A program made the position numbers and the translations under genes. A stretch of 64,000 nucleotides of DNA, taken from Solen grandis (lineage: Eukaryota > Mollusca > Bivalvia > Adapedonta > Solenidae). Below are positions 23,939 to 35,200 of the stretch, piece by piece. The notes beneath the pieces were generated by a model. It did not search any database. It was given only the letters and a program-made list of their open reading frames with translations, and was not told the DNA's origin. Position 1 is the first letter of the stretch. The number at the start of each line of letters is the position of its first letter. The stretch is taken from NCBI GenBank assembly GCA_021229015.1, contig CM037777.1, forward strand, positions 24,302,435 to 24,366,434, written 5' to 3'.

Positions 23939-24774
23939 AATGGACGAAATGTTTGCAATAAAATGGTAAATAATATTCAGAAACAAGGAAATGTTTCTGC
24001 AACATTTATGCCCTGCTGGCATACGCTGGTCACAGTTAAATATTTGCTTGTATTTTTAAAAGTTTATATCTTGATGTACATTTGTATCTGAGTTTCATTA
24101 TGATGTGAAGTCAACTTCATGGAATTAAAGCTTAAAATCAAAGATAAACCTGAGGCAGAACAATCAATTTTACCATGTTCACCCATCCATGAAATATAGA
24201 TCACATACACAGCCATTAAACTGCAAAAATATTAATTAATTAATATCATGATGTACAGGGGTACCAAGTTTCATAAAGATGTGAAGACATCTCCAATGTA
24301 AAAATAAAAAAGCAGGGCTCACGCTGTCGAGCGCCAAATGCGCCAAATGGCTCATGATTATTAAAAGTGGCCCGAAAATTTTGAATTTGGCGCATTGTCT
24401 TGTCGCATGGTTTTTATTTTGTCATTTACCTAAGCAGTCAGACTGGTTATTGGTTTCGCTCACGCAGAGCATCGCTAGACCGAGAAAAATCGATAACCAG
24501 TCTAGCACGCGCGTCCTTCACCCTGTGTATCAGTGTATTTCACAGTTATGGCAGTTGGCACGTACGTGTTGATGATTTAGTAGTTTATCGGCAATTAAAG
24601 AAAAGGTAACGACGGATTAAGGATACGATGATTATTTATTTGGCTGTCGGAACAAAGGCACACTTATTGGATTGTTTGTTACGGTTTAGTCTGACGATAT
24701 TCAGTCTCGTTCGGCAAGCGATAATAATTAACTTTCGATCAATCATCTTATATCAGTATTTTAGATAACCAAAA

Positions 24775-25386
24775 ATACAGAAATATTCTTGCAAAAATAA
24801 GATTATCTTCGCATAAATTAAATATAGAAATTGGTCGCCATAACAATATACCAAGAAATGACAGGAAATGCCTCTTATGTGATCTAAATGATATTGAGGA
24901 CGAATTTCATTTTATACTCAAATGTCCTGTATAAAAAAAAAAAATATATTTCTAAATATTTCTATAATCATACTAGTGTACAAAAAAAAAAAAACATTAA
25001 ATAAATTAGCTGTTTATTGTATTAAGGCATTTAATCTGAGAGATTCACTTGTGTGACCTTACTTTTTGTGACTTATATTATGATTAATATGTTAATTAAA
25101 TTAAATCAAAGATTTTTTTCCTTTCTATTATAATTATTATTTCAGTGAAACATTCTCACATTAATTAAATATTGTCTATACTTATTATCTATGAATATGT
25201 TTTTTTGTTGTTGTTTTTTTTGTTGTTGTTGTTTTTTTCTTTTGATGCTACAATTGTAACCTTAATTCTTGTAATGGATTTTTACACGCCATGTGTACTT
25301 TGATAAACAACTATATGTTTATAATGACAATAAGCTTGTAATGCTTCAGTCATCAATAAAATTTCTGTTCTGTTCTGTTCTGTTCT
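24775..25386 (+). pseudogene. 5'-truncated non-LTR retrotransposon (LINE) inside the hAT
   Basis: The frame 24785-24934 encodes the C-terminal tail of a LINE polymerase: ILAKIRLSSHKLNIEIGRHN, then KCLLCDLNDIEDEFHFILKC, the CxxC...H...C zinc-knuckle-like end of the family. A 3' UTR and a terminal (ttctg)n tract at about 25363-25387 follow. Flanks gataaccaaaa (24764) and gataatcaaaa (25387) form an imperfect 11-bp target duplication. Only the extreme 3' end was copied. Confidence 0.85.
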
Positions 25387-25508
25387 GATAATCAAAAGAT
25401 GCGGTAAGTATAATTAAAGGGACAATTAAAGATCACAAGCAAATTAAATAACCGACAACGAAAGGGTATATAATCTTGACCAATCCATCAGTCATCCCAG
25501 TCTCAATC

Positions 25509-26216
25509 ATGAGTTCAAAGCGTAAGCTTGACCTGGTCAATTTGCAAACGCCTCCTTCTAAGTTGGCAAAGTTAGCTCCATCGCCCTCCAGAAATTTTAA
25601 GGAGGCATGGAAAGTTGGTCACACATGGCTTAAATATGATGCTAAAGCTAGGGCAATGTTCTGCAATGTATGCATTAAGGCAAATAATCATAATTCCTTC
25701 ACTTCTGGTTGTACTGCCTTGAAGAAAGAGAATATGACCAGACACGCAACTACCAAAGGTAGTGTCATCCTGTCTGCTTTGAGCAACTTCTTCAATCCAG
25801 GTTTAGATCTGTCGGTTAAGGAGGGAGATACTGACACTGTGTCAGATTATCTTAGTGATGTTGAATTCATTGGTTATCGGGATGAACTGAGAACTTTCTC
25901 TCATTTTGCTCAGAATCAGAAATCCATGACTTCAACCATGGATGTTGCCAATCTTGCTGTTAGGTATGAAGAGGTTTACCCTGCAACTGCTGAGGCAGCA
26001 AAAAGGTTACTAGTGGCCTCCGTCTCAACAGCTGATTGTGAGCGTGGGTTTAGCAGGCAAAATTTGGTTAAGACTAGCCTTAGGAATTCCCTCAATGTAA
26101 GGTCACTTGAACGTCTGCTTATGATTTCTATTGACGGGCCTGCTTTGGAGGAGTTTGATTTTAAACAGTCATTTAAGAAATGGGCAAATCAGAAGACTCG
26201 TAGAATCTTAGTGTAA
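25509..26216 (+). CDS. hAT-derived protein: BED-like zinc finger joined to hAT dimerisation domain
   Basis: 235 codons from the ATG at 25509 (an upstream in-frame TTG is less likely) to TAA. Residues about 30-85 look like a BED/TTF-type zinc finger (FKEAWKVGHTWLKYD, MFCNVCIKANN, TRHATTKGS). Residues about 165-215 are the C-terminal hAT dimerisation domain (ATAEAAKRLLVASVSTADCE then RGFSRQNLVKTSLRNSLNVR). The long catalytic RNase-H-like core between them is absent; autonomous hAT transposases are roughly 600 residues or more. The frame is open across the junction with no stop, so this is either a recent internal deletion or a retained short protein that could still bind element ends and dimerise. 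Similar architectures occur in ZNF862-type hAT-derived proteins. No introns are apparent. Confidence 0.85.
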   Translation: MSSKRKLDLVNLQTPPSKLAKLAPSPSRNFKEAWKVGHTWLKYDAKARAMFCNVCIKANNHNSFTSGCTALKKENMTRHATTKGSVILSALSNFFNPGLDLSVKEGDTDTVSDYLSDVEFIGYRDELRTFSHFAQNQKSMTSTMDVANLAVRYEEVYPATAEAAKRLLVASVSTADCERGFSRQNLVKTSLRNSLNVRSLERLLMISIDGPALEEFDFKQSFKKWANQKTRRILV

Positions 26217-27118
26217 CTTCATGGGAAATGAAACACTGAACTGAACACTGACTCTTACCGAAAATGCAACAGGCTTAATGTATATATGTGTAATATAAGA
26301 ATGTAAATATGAAATACAGTATGTATGTATGTAAATAACAGAATGTTAATATTTAAAATTATTTTGAATTCTTTATTTTTGCTGTTTATATCAGATGTTC
26401 TGAATTACAAAACATAGTGAAAACTATTAAATAAATGATGGTATATAACAGCACTACTGTCTTGTTACTTTACTGCTTCCCTGTGTTACAAAATGGGTAT
26501 AGAAAAATAGGAGAAAGAGAGTGAGAGAGAGAAAGATTGAGAAGGGTATGTAAAACAAACAATAAAAAAATATAAAAAATACAAAATGCACACATACAAA
26601 TAAAATAAACCAAAGATTTCTGAACAATAATACCACTAGTAGCACATATAATCATTATAAATGCCCATATTTTGTCGCATTCTCATTAAATTGTTGGCTC
26701 ATCCTGGCTCCAAAATTTGGCTCAAAGAAAAAAAAAGTGGCCCCAATTTTGGACCATTTGGCTCATGCCTTGGCTCATAAAAAATAATTCCCAGCGTGAG
26801 CCCTGAAAAATAAAAAAGCTTTAACATAATGGTAAACTTGAGGCAGAACAACCAATTTCACAATGTTTTTTTAACCATGCAATAAAGGTTACAGCCGAAA
26901 AATTGCATAAATATTATAAAGCTCATATCATGTTGGTAAAAGGGTTCAGTTAAAGAAGTGAGTTAGTACAAAAAGATTAATCAAGTCGAAAAAGGACGAC
27001 GAACGATGTACAACACACGACAACGAACACAGGGTGATCACAAATGCTCACCTTGAGCACACAGTGTTCAGGTGATCTAAAAATGAGGTGGTGTGAAATC
27101 TTTAACCCAGATTCTAAA

Positions 27119-28125
27119 CAAGAGGGCCAAGATGGCCCTGTGTCGCTCACCTGAGTAAGATGGCTGTGTTAGGCATATTGACAAAAATTCTGGCATCTTA
27201 AGTTTTTTTCTAACATTTCTAAGTGACCTACATTTTGATCCTACCTAAATTTGCACCCAACTGGGAATTCATGCAGTCATCATTCATATCAAGCTTAATG
27301 AACACTGGGACAAAAATGTAGGCCTCTTGAGTGTTCACAAGATTTTTTTAAAATTTGCCCTGGTGATCTACTTTTTGACCCTATGTTCCCAATTCATTAA
27401 TTTGATGTAAAAAACATTCTGACCAAGTTACATTAAGGTTAGTCTAAAACTGTGGTCTCTAAAGTGTTCACAAAGTTTTTCTAAGATTTGACCTGGTGAC
27501 CTAGTTTTTGACCCTAAGTGACCCAATTTCAAACTCATCCAAGATATCATGTAGAGGAACATCCTGACCAAATTTCATGAAGACTGGGCCAAAACTGTTG
27601 CATCTAGAGTGTTAACAATCCTGGGGATTGTGCACGACACATTGTCTCATGATGGTGAACATTTCTGCTGAGTAATTTCAAAATCCATCAAGGAATGTCA
27701 GAGTTATGGAGCGGAAATGAAAAATAGACCCCTTTCTTGACATTTGAACTCTTGGTGTGACATTGACCTTGGAGCTACTGACCTAGAGATTGCATGCGAC
27801 ACATTGTCTCATGATGGTGAACATTTCTGCTGAGTTATTTCAAAATCCATCAAGGAATGTAAAATTTATGCAGCAGAAACAAAAATAGACCCTATTTTTG
27901 ACCTTTGAACTCTAAGTTTAATCCTGACATTGGAGCTACATACCTTAGAGCTACAGACCTGGGGATTGCATGTGACACATCGACTTATGATGGTGAACAT
28001 TTCTGTCCAGTACTTTCAAAATCCATGAAGGAATATCAGTGTTTCGGTGCGGAAATGAAATCCGGACGGACAAACAGATTGATGGACGGTGCGATTACTA
28101 TATGCCTACCTTAGGGGGCATAAAA
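27119..28125 (+). repeat. Chimeric tandem-core element
   Basis: The head agagggccaagatggccctg belongs to the CTCACCTGAG family. The first core is made of the 150-bp 'gacctggtgacctag' units. From about 27620 it switches to ~160-bp units with cacattgtctcatgatggtg and gaacatttctgctgag, and ends with ggacggacaaacagattgat and the other family's tail ttagggggcataaaata. Confidence 0.8.
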
Positions 28126-28386
28126 TAGACATGAACAATGATAAAAGAATAAGCCTAATTGGACCAAGTGGATTAACTGTTTACTATACTTTGATATTTC
28201 TACCACAGAAATGTTCTTTTGGGTCAATAATATACTGAGATTGGCGAGTGACCTACAATTAATAATCAGGATGAACCTATAGCGATGAATTTAATGATAT
28301 AACTATAGGTTTTACGGTAATAACTAAGATAACTAAAAACTAAGTTTAAACTGTCTAACCGATTTAAACTCAGACACATAAATTAC

Positions 28387-28507
28387 CAGAACATTTAGCC
28401 CTTTCTACCTTTTCTTGTCCAGGAAGAGCAGTCAATGGCCTTTCTGCAGATTTCAATGTCAATTTATGTGTTTCACACACCCAACACAGACGCCTGCAGA
28501 TGTCAAT
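28387..28507 (-). CDS. Doubtful PARP14-like exon
   Basis: The minus strand is open with IDICRRLCWVCETHKLTLKS, then AERPLTALPGQEKVERAKCS, and a G|GTAATT donor. The order resembles the macro-domain stretch 'I..al..a....lkSia.P....G..g......A', with most key residues changed. However, the only upstream AG (28509-28508) would start it in phase 0, while the preceding exon ends in phase 1. The start is therefore wrong, an exon is missing, or this is a dead exon. Confidence 0.3.
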
Positions 28508-28839
28508 CTTGTTTATCAAAACACAATGGCATGACCCAAGTATACCAAAAGAAGAAATATAGTTGCCTTTAACTACTGTAGACTATATTGCAAAATCAAG
28601 GGCAATCATGAACTAACCTTTAAGTAGTCCATTGTTACTCATGCAAATTCAAAAAGTTATGTATCTATCAATTTATCCTTCACTGATTTCACATGCCATG
28701 CCATTGCTGAAGGTGAGGATAAACGAGTTTCAAGTTAACAACAGACAGTCACACAATAGAACTCATTAAAATTGCCCTCAAATATTATTTACCATTGAAG
28801 AATCTGCATAATAAGTCAAGGAAAATGTCCATTAGGCCA

Positions 28840-29378
28840 TATTACACACCAAATATCTGTAGTCCAGGCCTTGAACCCAGGGTCCTGATTTAAACTTGGT
28901 AGGTGTCTACTAGGCCATGTTGCACACCAAATATCTAAACCCCAGGCCTTGTGGTTTCTGACGAGAAGAATTTTTACTTTTTACATATATAAGTCTATGT
29001 AAAATCAAAGTGACCCCTGGGGTGGGGCCAATTTTGAACCTAGGACCCTGATTTGAACAAACTTGGTAGAGGTTCACTAGACAATGCTACACACCAAATA
29101 TCTGAGCTCTAGGCCTTGCAGTTTTGCAGAAGATTTTCATTTTTTTAAATCTATTTTCAGCTCCTGTGACTAACTTTTTCAACCAATCAAACCAATTTGA
29201 ACAATTTTGAAAGAGAGCCTCATAATGATCAATCCTGTGAAATTTGGTCAAAATCCATTCAGCAGTTTAGGAGGTAATGTTGTTTAAAGGAAATTGTTGA
29301 TAACGGATGCACGCATGCAGGGACGCTGGGCCAGCCTAATAGTGCACCATGAGCACATTGTGCTCAGGTGAACTAAAA
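28840..29378 (+). repeat. Tandem-core element, right portion
   Basis: Units with gaccctgatttgaacaaact and caccaaatatctgagctct, then acgcatgcagggacgctggg and tail caccatgagcacattgtgct, caggtgaactaaaa. Its end lies 16 bp from the splice donor of the next exon. Confidence 0.85.
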
Positions 29379-29394
29379 GCAAAATGGTACTTAC

Positions 29395-29473
29395 CTGAAT
29401 AGTTTGGCAAAACTGATTTTTTAAGGTCTTTTTTACACTGCATGGATCTTCGCCATTCCTCACTAAGAAATAC
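29395..29473 (-). CDS. PARP14-like exon following the intact macro domain
   Basis: 79 bp with a strong donor (G|GTAAGT) and acceptor tatcaatacag; phase 0 in, phase 1 out. Peptide VFLSEEWRRSMQCKKDLKKS, then VLPNYSG. The phase-0 start joins correctly to the phase-0 end of the macro exon at 38592-38813, where a short charged linker is expected after the last macro strand. The exon lies immediately beside a repeat tail on its 3' side and a minisatellite on its 5' side. Confidence 0.62.
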
Positions 29474-29579
29474 CTGTATTGATATTAAAAAAAAAAACAC
29501 AAAAAAAAAATGTATTCCCCAACATAAAAATAAAATGTCATATTCAATGCTTCTAAAAACAAATATGACATATCCTCAT

Positions 29580-30140
29580 AATGCCAGAATTTCACCACTA
29601 AATGACAGGGGGGGAAAAACTGACTGGTCCAGAATTTCCCCACCATCTCGCACAATATATTAGATAGGGGGAAAAAACTGACTGGTCCAGAATTTCCCCA
29701 CAATCACATGCAATATTTGAGATGGGGGGAAAAAACTAACCAGAATTTCCCAACCTTCATTCACAATAAAAATGGCAGAGGGGAAAAAAACTGACTAGGC
29801 CAGAATTTCCCCACCATCACGCAAAATCTTTACGACAAGGGGGAAAAAACTGACTATGCCAGAATTTCACCACTTACACAAGTAATATATTGAATAGCAG
29901 AGAAAAAACTGACTAGGTAAGAATTTCTCCACCATAACGCACAATCAACATGACAGGGGGAAAAAAACTGACTGGCCCAGAATTTCCCCACCATCATGCA
30001 CAATATATTAGATAGGGGGGGGAAACTGACTAGTCCAGGATTTCCCCACTTCAGAAACCTTAAAAAAAAGAGGGGGTAAAAACTGACTGGGTGGGGAAAA
30101 ACCTGACTAGTTAGTTTTTTCCCCGGGGAAAAATCTGACC
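29580..30140 (+). repeat. ~62-bp minisatellite with GGGGAAAAAACTGACT / GAATTTCCCC core
   Basis: Eight to nine imperfect copies of a unit built from gggggaaaaaactgactgg, ccagaatttccccaccatc and a variable acgcacaatat spacer. The array ends in ccccggggaaaaatctgac and ttcttcccggggaaga, a palindromic run of C4G4. Confidence 0.92.
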
Positions 30141-30454
30141 AGTTAGTTTCTTCCCGGGGAAGACCGGGCTGAAAACTTCAAAATAATGATAATTCGGATT
30201 AAAAATCCAATGATAAATTTCGGTTTGTGTGCATGCATGTTTGCGTTATCATTACCGGTGAGTATCGTGAAAATCGCTACGTCGTATAAACAACTACTGG
30301 TACGTATGAAATGTAAACGGATCCTGTACGTAAGAAGGTCTTCACGGAAATACAAACACATACAATTATTGATATTGAAATTTCTTTAATACATGTATGC
30401 AAGTACGTATGGAAATAATAAGAAAACAAAACAGTTCAATAGTAATTTCATCTT

Positions 30455-30955
30455 TCTGTTTCAACAAAGTTGATAGCGTATTTGGTGGTACCCCAAACTC
30501 TTCGGCAATTTGCTTTTTTATTTAATTCCCCTCTCGACTTCCTGGATGGCCGCAAACTTCTCTTGATAGGTTTTGGAGTTGTGCCTACGTTTAACCCCTT
30601 TCCATCCTTATGCCGATCCAGATATCCTCCCGATTTGGTTACCGGGTCCTTCTCTAGATGGCTCGACAGCGGAAAGGGGTTGAGACAAACCCAGTAAAGT
30701 TGAAGTTAAGGGCGATATGTCTTCAAAAATGTATGAAAATTGACTTCGAAATAAAAATTGAAAATAGGTATAAATAGTGAACTCGAGACCGGAATTTAAC
30801 TTCGAAATAGCGAAAAAATCGAAATAGCGAAATTTGGATTAAACATTTTATTTTTAGTTAAAATAAGAAGGGGAAAATCGGGACCGAAAAAAAAATTCGA
30901 AATGGTGAGGAATTCTGTTTAACGATGTTCGGTTTGACGAGGTTCTACTGTACTT
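30455..30955 (-). pseudogene. Tigger/pogo transposon 5' fragment
   Basis: On the minus strand the fragment begins at the tip cagtagaacctcgtcaaacc, the typical pogo/Tigger-style end. It is followed by the usual AT-rich leader with repeated 'cgctatttcga', and then a broken reading frame with KTYQEKFAAIQEVERGIK, stop, KKQIAEEFGVPPNTLSTLL. This is the CENP-B-like N-terminal helix-turn-helix. The rest of the transposase and the other terminal repeat are missing. Confidence 0.8.
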
Positions 30956-30959
30956 TCAG

Positions 30960-31345
30960 AGTTACGTGCGTAAAATTCTATATTTTTTCAAAAACAAAGG
31001 TCCCTAACTCTGTCAACTTCAACAGCAGTTTGATAAAAAATACCCAGGTGCACAAGTTCATGTCCTTATTAATATTTCCATGAAGTTTCAAGTCTGTAGT
31101 ACAAATACTTTCAGACTTACATGCGTCACAAGCATAAAATTCCATATTTTTGAAAAACAAAGGCCAATAACTCTGTCAATTTCAATGGCGGTTCGATGAA
31201 AATACCCAGGTGCACAAGTTCATGTCCTGAATAATATATCCATGAAGTTTCAAGTCTGTAGTACAAATACTTTCGGAGTTGCGTGTCATAAAGTTTCGAG
31301 ATGGACGGACGGACAGACGGACTGATTTTTGGTGGGGGCATAAAA
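30960..31345 (+). repeat. Two-unit tandem element with GGTGGGGGCATAAAA tail
   Basis: Two ~165-bp units (caaaggtccctaactctgtc, acccaggtgcacaagttcat, gaagtttcaagtctgtagta), a GGACGGACGGACAGACGG microsatellite and tail tttttggtgggggcataaaa. Directly abuts the Tigger end. Confidence 0.85.
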
Positions 31346-31852
31346 ACTACATTTCTTAAAACAAACTGATATTATTAAAAGTGTCAATAACTATTTGACA
31401 AAAAAATTAAATGTTTATTATCTATAATAGCAAAACTAGGACTGTTACAGAGGTGACTACATACTGCTTTGTCACAGTATTGAAGTACATTGTATTTCTA
31501 AATGTTGAGAGCAGTTACTATGGATTTAAGTAATTATGGTTTTAAGTAAAGAAAATTTCTGAGTAAAATTTAAAAGACTGTAATGTGAATAAATTCCAAC
31601 CAATTCTTGCATATGATCATAGATACTAGCATTGGAAAGATATGTTTAGTTTCATCAAATTTTTGCAAAGATTATCAAAATATAGCGTTGCATGCATAAC
31701 CTGAACCTTTCACACAAGAGATAAATATGTCCAAATTGTTTACATATGTAACTCCTGTTAAATGTTATAAACAGTATAACAATAGTCCATTTTTAATTAC
31801 AATGACCCATCACACCAAAACAGCTCTTCATGTTCCTGACAAATGCTACAGA
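31346..31852. other. Intron, nothing recognised
   Basis: AT-rich, no exon or assignable repeat. Confidence 0.5.
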
Positions 31853-32157
31853 GAACAAAAGGGCCAAGATGGCCTTGAAGTCGCTCACCTCAGAAACACT
31901 GCTGTCATTATCTGTACAAGTTACTATACTATAGAATAGTTGTACTGAATATAATTATAATCCATGAATAAATACAGCAAGATCATTTAAATTCCATTCA
32001 GCAAACAGTACCTGTGGTCTAAATTTGAAGATTGTACCTTAAAGACACAGAAATAAGTCATCGAGTCATGGTCTTCCAAGGTCATAGTTCAATGCCATAC
32101 AGTTCAATGCCATACACAAAACTGTATCCGTGGTCCAAATTTGAAATTCATAGCTAC

Positions 32158-33090
32158 CTAAACTAGAACTATCACTGAAGGTGATTCATACCCCCACCCC
32201 CATCTTTGACACAGGATGTATTCACATGACACATAAAACGAATGTTCACACATAGGATTTGGGCTTATAAGCATACCAAAAAAAAAAATTATCACTAAAG
32301 GTGATCAATACCCACACCGGAAGTCTGTTATGTGTAGGAATACAGTTTCAAAAGTTTGCGTGAGTGAAAGACTACATGTATGTAAGGTTTAAAGTTAGTG
32401 TGAGCAATGGTTCAAAAGTTTTGGACAATGCTAAAAAGTTTTGACAGACAGACAGATAGACAGAGAGACACACATACAGACACACAGAAGAAAACAATTT
32501 GCCCCCAAGATCTGTAGCTGAGGAGAATAAAAATGCAGTCTAATTATGGTTCACATCCATATTTATTGTTTGCAAAAACCTGTCTTTAAGAATTTACATT
32601 GTGGTTTTCTTATGCACTGCACTTCCTCTCATTAAGATCAATCTACATATGAAGTTTCATCAACCTAGCTACTTTAGTATTGGAGTTATGGTCCGGACAA
32701 AATCAAAAGATTAAAAATGACAAAGGGCAATATCTCCTTTCAAAATACATGCAGAGTTATGGTTCTTGTGCACTGCACTTCCTCTCATCAAGATCAATCT
32801 ACATATGAAGTTTGATCAACATAAGTACAGTAGTTTTGGAGTTATGGTCCGGACAAAATCAAAAGATTAAAAATGACAAAGGGCAATAACTCCTTTCAAA
32901 ATACATGCAGAGTTATGGTTCTTATGCACTGCACTTCCTCTCATCAAGGTCTATCTACCTATGAAGTTTCATCAACATAGGTACAGTAGTTTTGGAGAAA
33001 TGCTCCGGACAAATATTTGTAGACCAACCGACGGACCGACCGACAGGGTGACTCCTATATACCCCCCCAAATTTCATTTGTGGGGGTATA
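32158..33090 (+). repeat. Nested 'ctatcactgaaggtgat' element
   Basis: Head aactagaactatcactgaag, gtgattcataccccc; an inner second head at about 32290 (tatcactaaaggtgatcaa) with a GACAGACAGATAGACAG tract; then about 2.5 copies of a 152-bp unit (tgtgcactgcacttcctctc, gttatggtccggacaaaatc); tail gactcctatataccccccc, tttgtgggggtataataa. Confidence 0.85.
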
Positions 33091-33915
33091 ATAAGTCTAT
33101 GAAAAAAAAGTGAACATCAGGAATAAAGAAGGTCACTGTGTCATGGTCAAGTTCATTTAAGATCAAAAGTTGAATTCCACAAACCAAACAAAATCTGCTG
33201 TCCAAATTTGTAGGCCATAGCTTTAGCTTACAAATTCAAAACTGGGTCATAATCAAGACCATCCACAGTCAAAATTTAATTCTATATACAAAATTATGCC
33301 TGTGGTCCTAAGGTGAAGGTTAAAGCTACTTAAAAAGTCAATGTTAAAACAAGTATTTGAAAAAAAACTTGGTAAACAACTACTAGACAATGACACACAC
33401 CAACTATCTAAGCTCCAGGCCTTGCTTCTGACATGAAGGTTTTTTTCCCCTTTACACATCTATATAAAATCAAGTGACCCCTGGGGAAGTGCTAATTTAA
33501 CTTTAGGACCATAATTTGAACAAACTTGGTAAAGGTTCACTAGGCCATGTTACAAACCAAATATCTGAACTCCAGGCCTTGTGGTTTCTGACAAGATTAA
33601 GAACTAGAGTGCAAACAAAGTAAAATTAACATTTTTTTAATATAATTCATGGGTTGTAACTCTTGACCTACTGGGCCTGTATCAGCCAACATTGATCTTG
33701 GTAAACCGATTTTTGCGATAAACATTGTCACAAAGTTGAAGAATACTGCTTAAGAAATGAAGATTCTAAAGTGTAAAAATTTTGATTTTCTGATATTTCA
33801 AGGGCCTAAACTGTATATCTATCAGCCATCATCGAAATCAATTGCGATATTATTGCCATAAACATTGTCACAAAGTTGAAGAATACTGCTTAAGAAATGA
33901 AGATTCTAAAGTGTA

Positions 33916-34883
33916 ACAAGAGCTGTCCATAAGACAGCGCGCTCGACTTTTCTCAGTTGCTAAGACACAGTTTTATGGATTTTAATAGTATGGTACATAT
34001 CAATGATGATATGTTCTAGTTATAGTAGAAATTATTCTATCACCTCCAATAAACAAATATGGCATTGTTATTAGAGGTTGTTGCCCAACCTATTTGCGAT
34101 TTTTTAAATACAGCCAAAAAATATCTAAGTATAAAAGGGTAAAATTGAAAATACACTGCATATAGGATTATGGGCCCTGCCAGTAAAGTTGAGGCAGTGT
34201 GGGTAAACAATAAATAAGTATTCCAAGTTATGGTGGAATACCTGTGATAGTATTGAAAATATACAACTTTGTAAAAAAATTAACCATGATTTCAGCTGTT
34301 TTCTAAGTATGAAAGGGGCATAATTCAAGAAGTAGTACAACCAGGGTTATGGGCCTTGCTAGTAAGGCAGAGGTAGTGATGGTGAATAAGTACTTGAAGT
34401 TTCAGTCAAATACATGTGATAGTACAACTATGTAAAATAAATTACCATGATTTTGGCTGTTTTCTAAGTATGAAAGTGGCATAACTTAAGAAGTAGTACA
34501 GCAGGAGTTATGGGCCTTGTTAGTAAGGTAGAGGTAATGATGGTGAATATGTAATTGAAGTTTCAGTTGAATACCTTAGATAGTATTGAAGATATACAAC
34601 TTTGTAAAAACTTTAACCTTGATTTTGGCTGTTTTGTAAGTATGAAAGGGGCATAACTCCAAAAAAAGGATAGCAAGGGTTGTGGGCCTTAGAAGAAAGG
34701 TAGAAGTGATGATGGTGAATAAGTATTTTAAGTTTGGGTGGAATACCTTTGATAGTATTTAAGTTATTGATGTTTGAAAAAAACTTTAACCTTGTGTTGC
34801 AACGCTGACGCCGACGCCGACACCGACGCCGACGCCCGAGTGACAGTATAAGCTCTCATTTTCTTCGAAAAAATCGAGCTAAA
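33916..34883 (+). repeat. Nested 'aacaagagctgtccataagacagc' element
   Basis: A third family: head acaagagctgtccataagac, agcgcgctcgacttttct; about four ~165-bp units (ttggctgttttctaagtatg, ttatgggccttgctagtaag); microsatellite gacgccgacgccgacaccga; tail agctctcattttcttcgaaa, aaatcgagctaaaaatg. The head TCGACTTTTCT and tail TCGAGCTAAAA again hold opposed motifs. Confidence 0.88.
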
Positions 34884-35058
34884 AATGAAAAAAAAACTGT
34901 TTGATTTACTGATCTTTCAAGGGCCTGAACTATATATCTATCAGCCATCATCGAAATCAATTGGGATATTGTTGCCATACACATTGTGTATAAGTAAAAT
35001 GAAGATTGCTTAATAGATGCAGATGCAAGAGTGTAAACAGAGTAAAATCTGGCATTTT

Positions 35059-35200
35059 TTATGTCACCTACTGCAAGCAGAGGTGACACATAGAAATCAC
35101 TTTTTCGTCTTTTGTTTGTCTGTTGGTCTGTCCGTCCGTCACACTTTTTCTGTCACGCTTCAGAAGGTGACACATGTGTTCCAGAGAACACTCTTGTTTT
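35059..35200 (+). repeat. Nested 'gtcacctactgcaagcagaggtgacac' element
   Basis: Head gtcacctactgcaagcagag, gtgacacatag; short middle with a tccgtccgtc run; end cagaaggtgacacatgtgtt. It interrupts the host unit exactly at 'ggcattttt' / 'tataattaaaggg'. No tandem core. Confidence 0.75.

Larger units (their letters stand above)
24313..26805 (+). mobile_element. Non-autonomous hAT transposon
   Basis: Terminal inverted repeat cagggctcacgctg (24313-24326), matched by cagcgtgagccctg at 26792-26805. Subterminal repeats of gccaaatggctcatg / ggctcatgccttggctcat type. It contains a hAT-derived ORF (25509-26216) and a nested LINE fragment. The 13-mer aaaaataaaaaag abuts both ends exactly; hAT elements normally duplicate 8 bp, so part of this is probably target low complexity. 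Confidence 0.88.
24050..27085 (+). repeat. Tandem-core element split by a hAT insertion
   Basis: The units with tgaggcagaacaatcaattt (24150) and tgaggcagaacaaccaattt (26840) lie on either side of the hAT element. The right part continues to gacaacgaacacagggtgat and the tail gctcaccttgagcacacagt, gttcaggtgatctaaaaa (27085). The left head is not evident. Confidence 0.75.
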
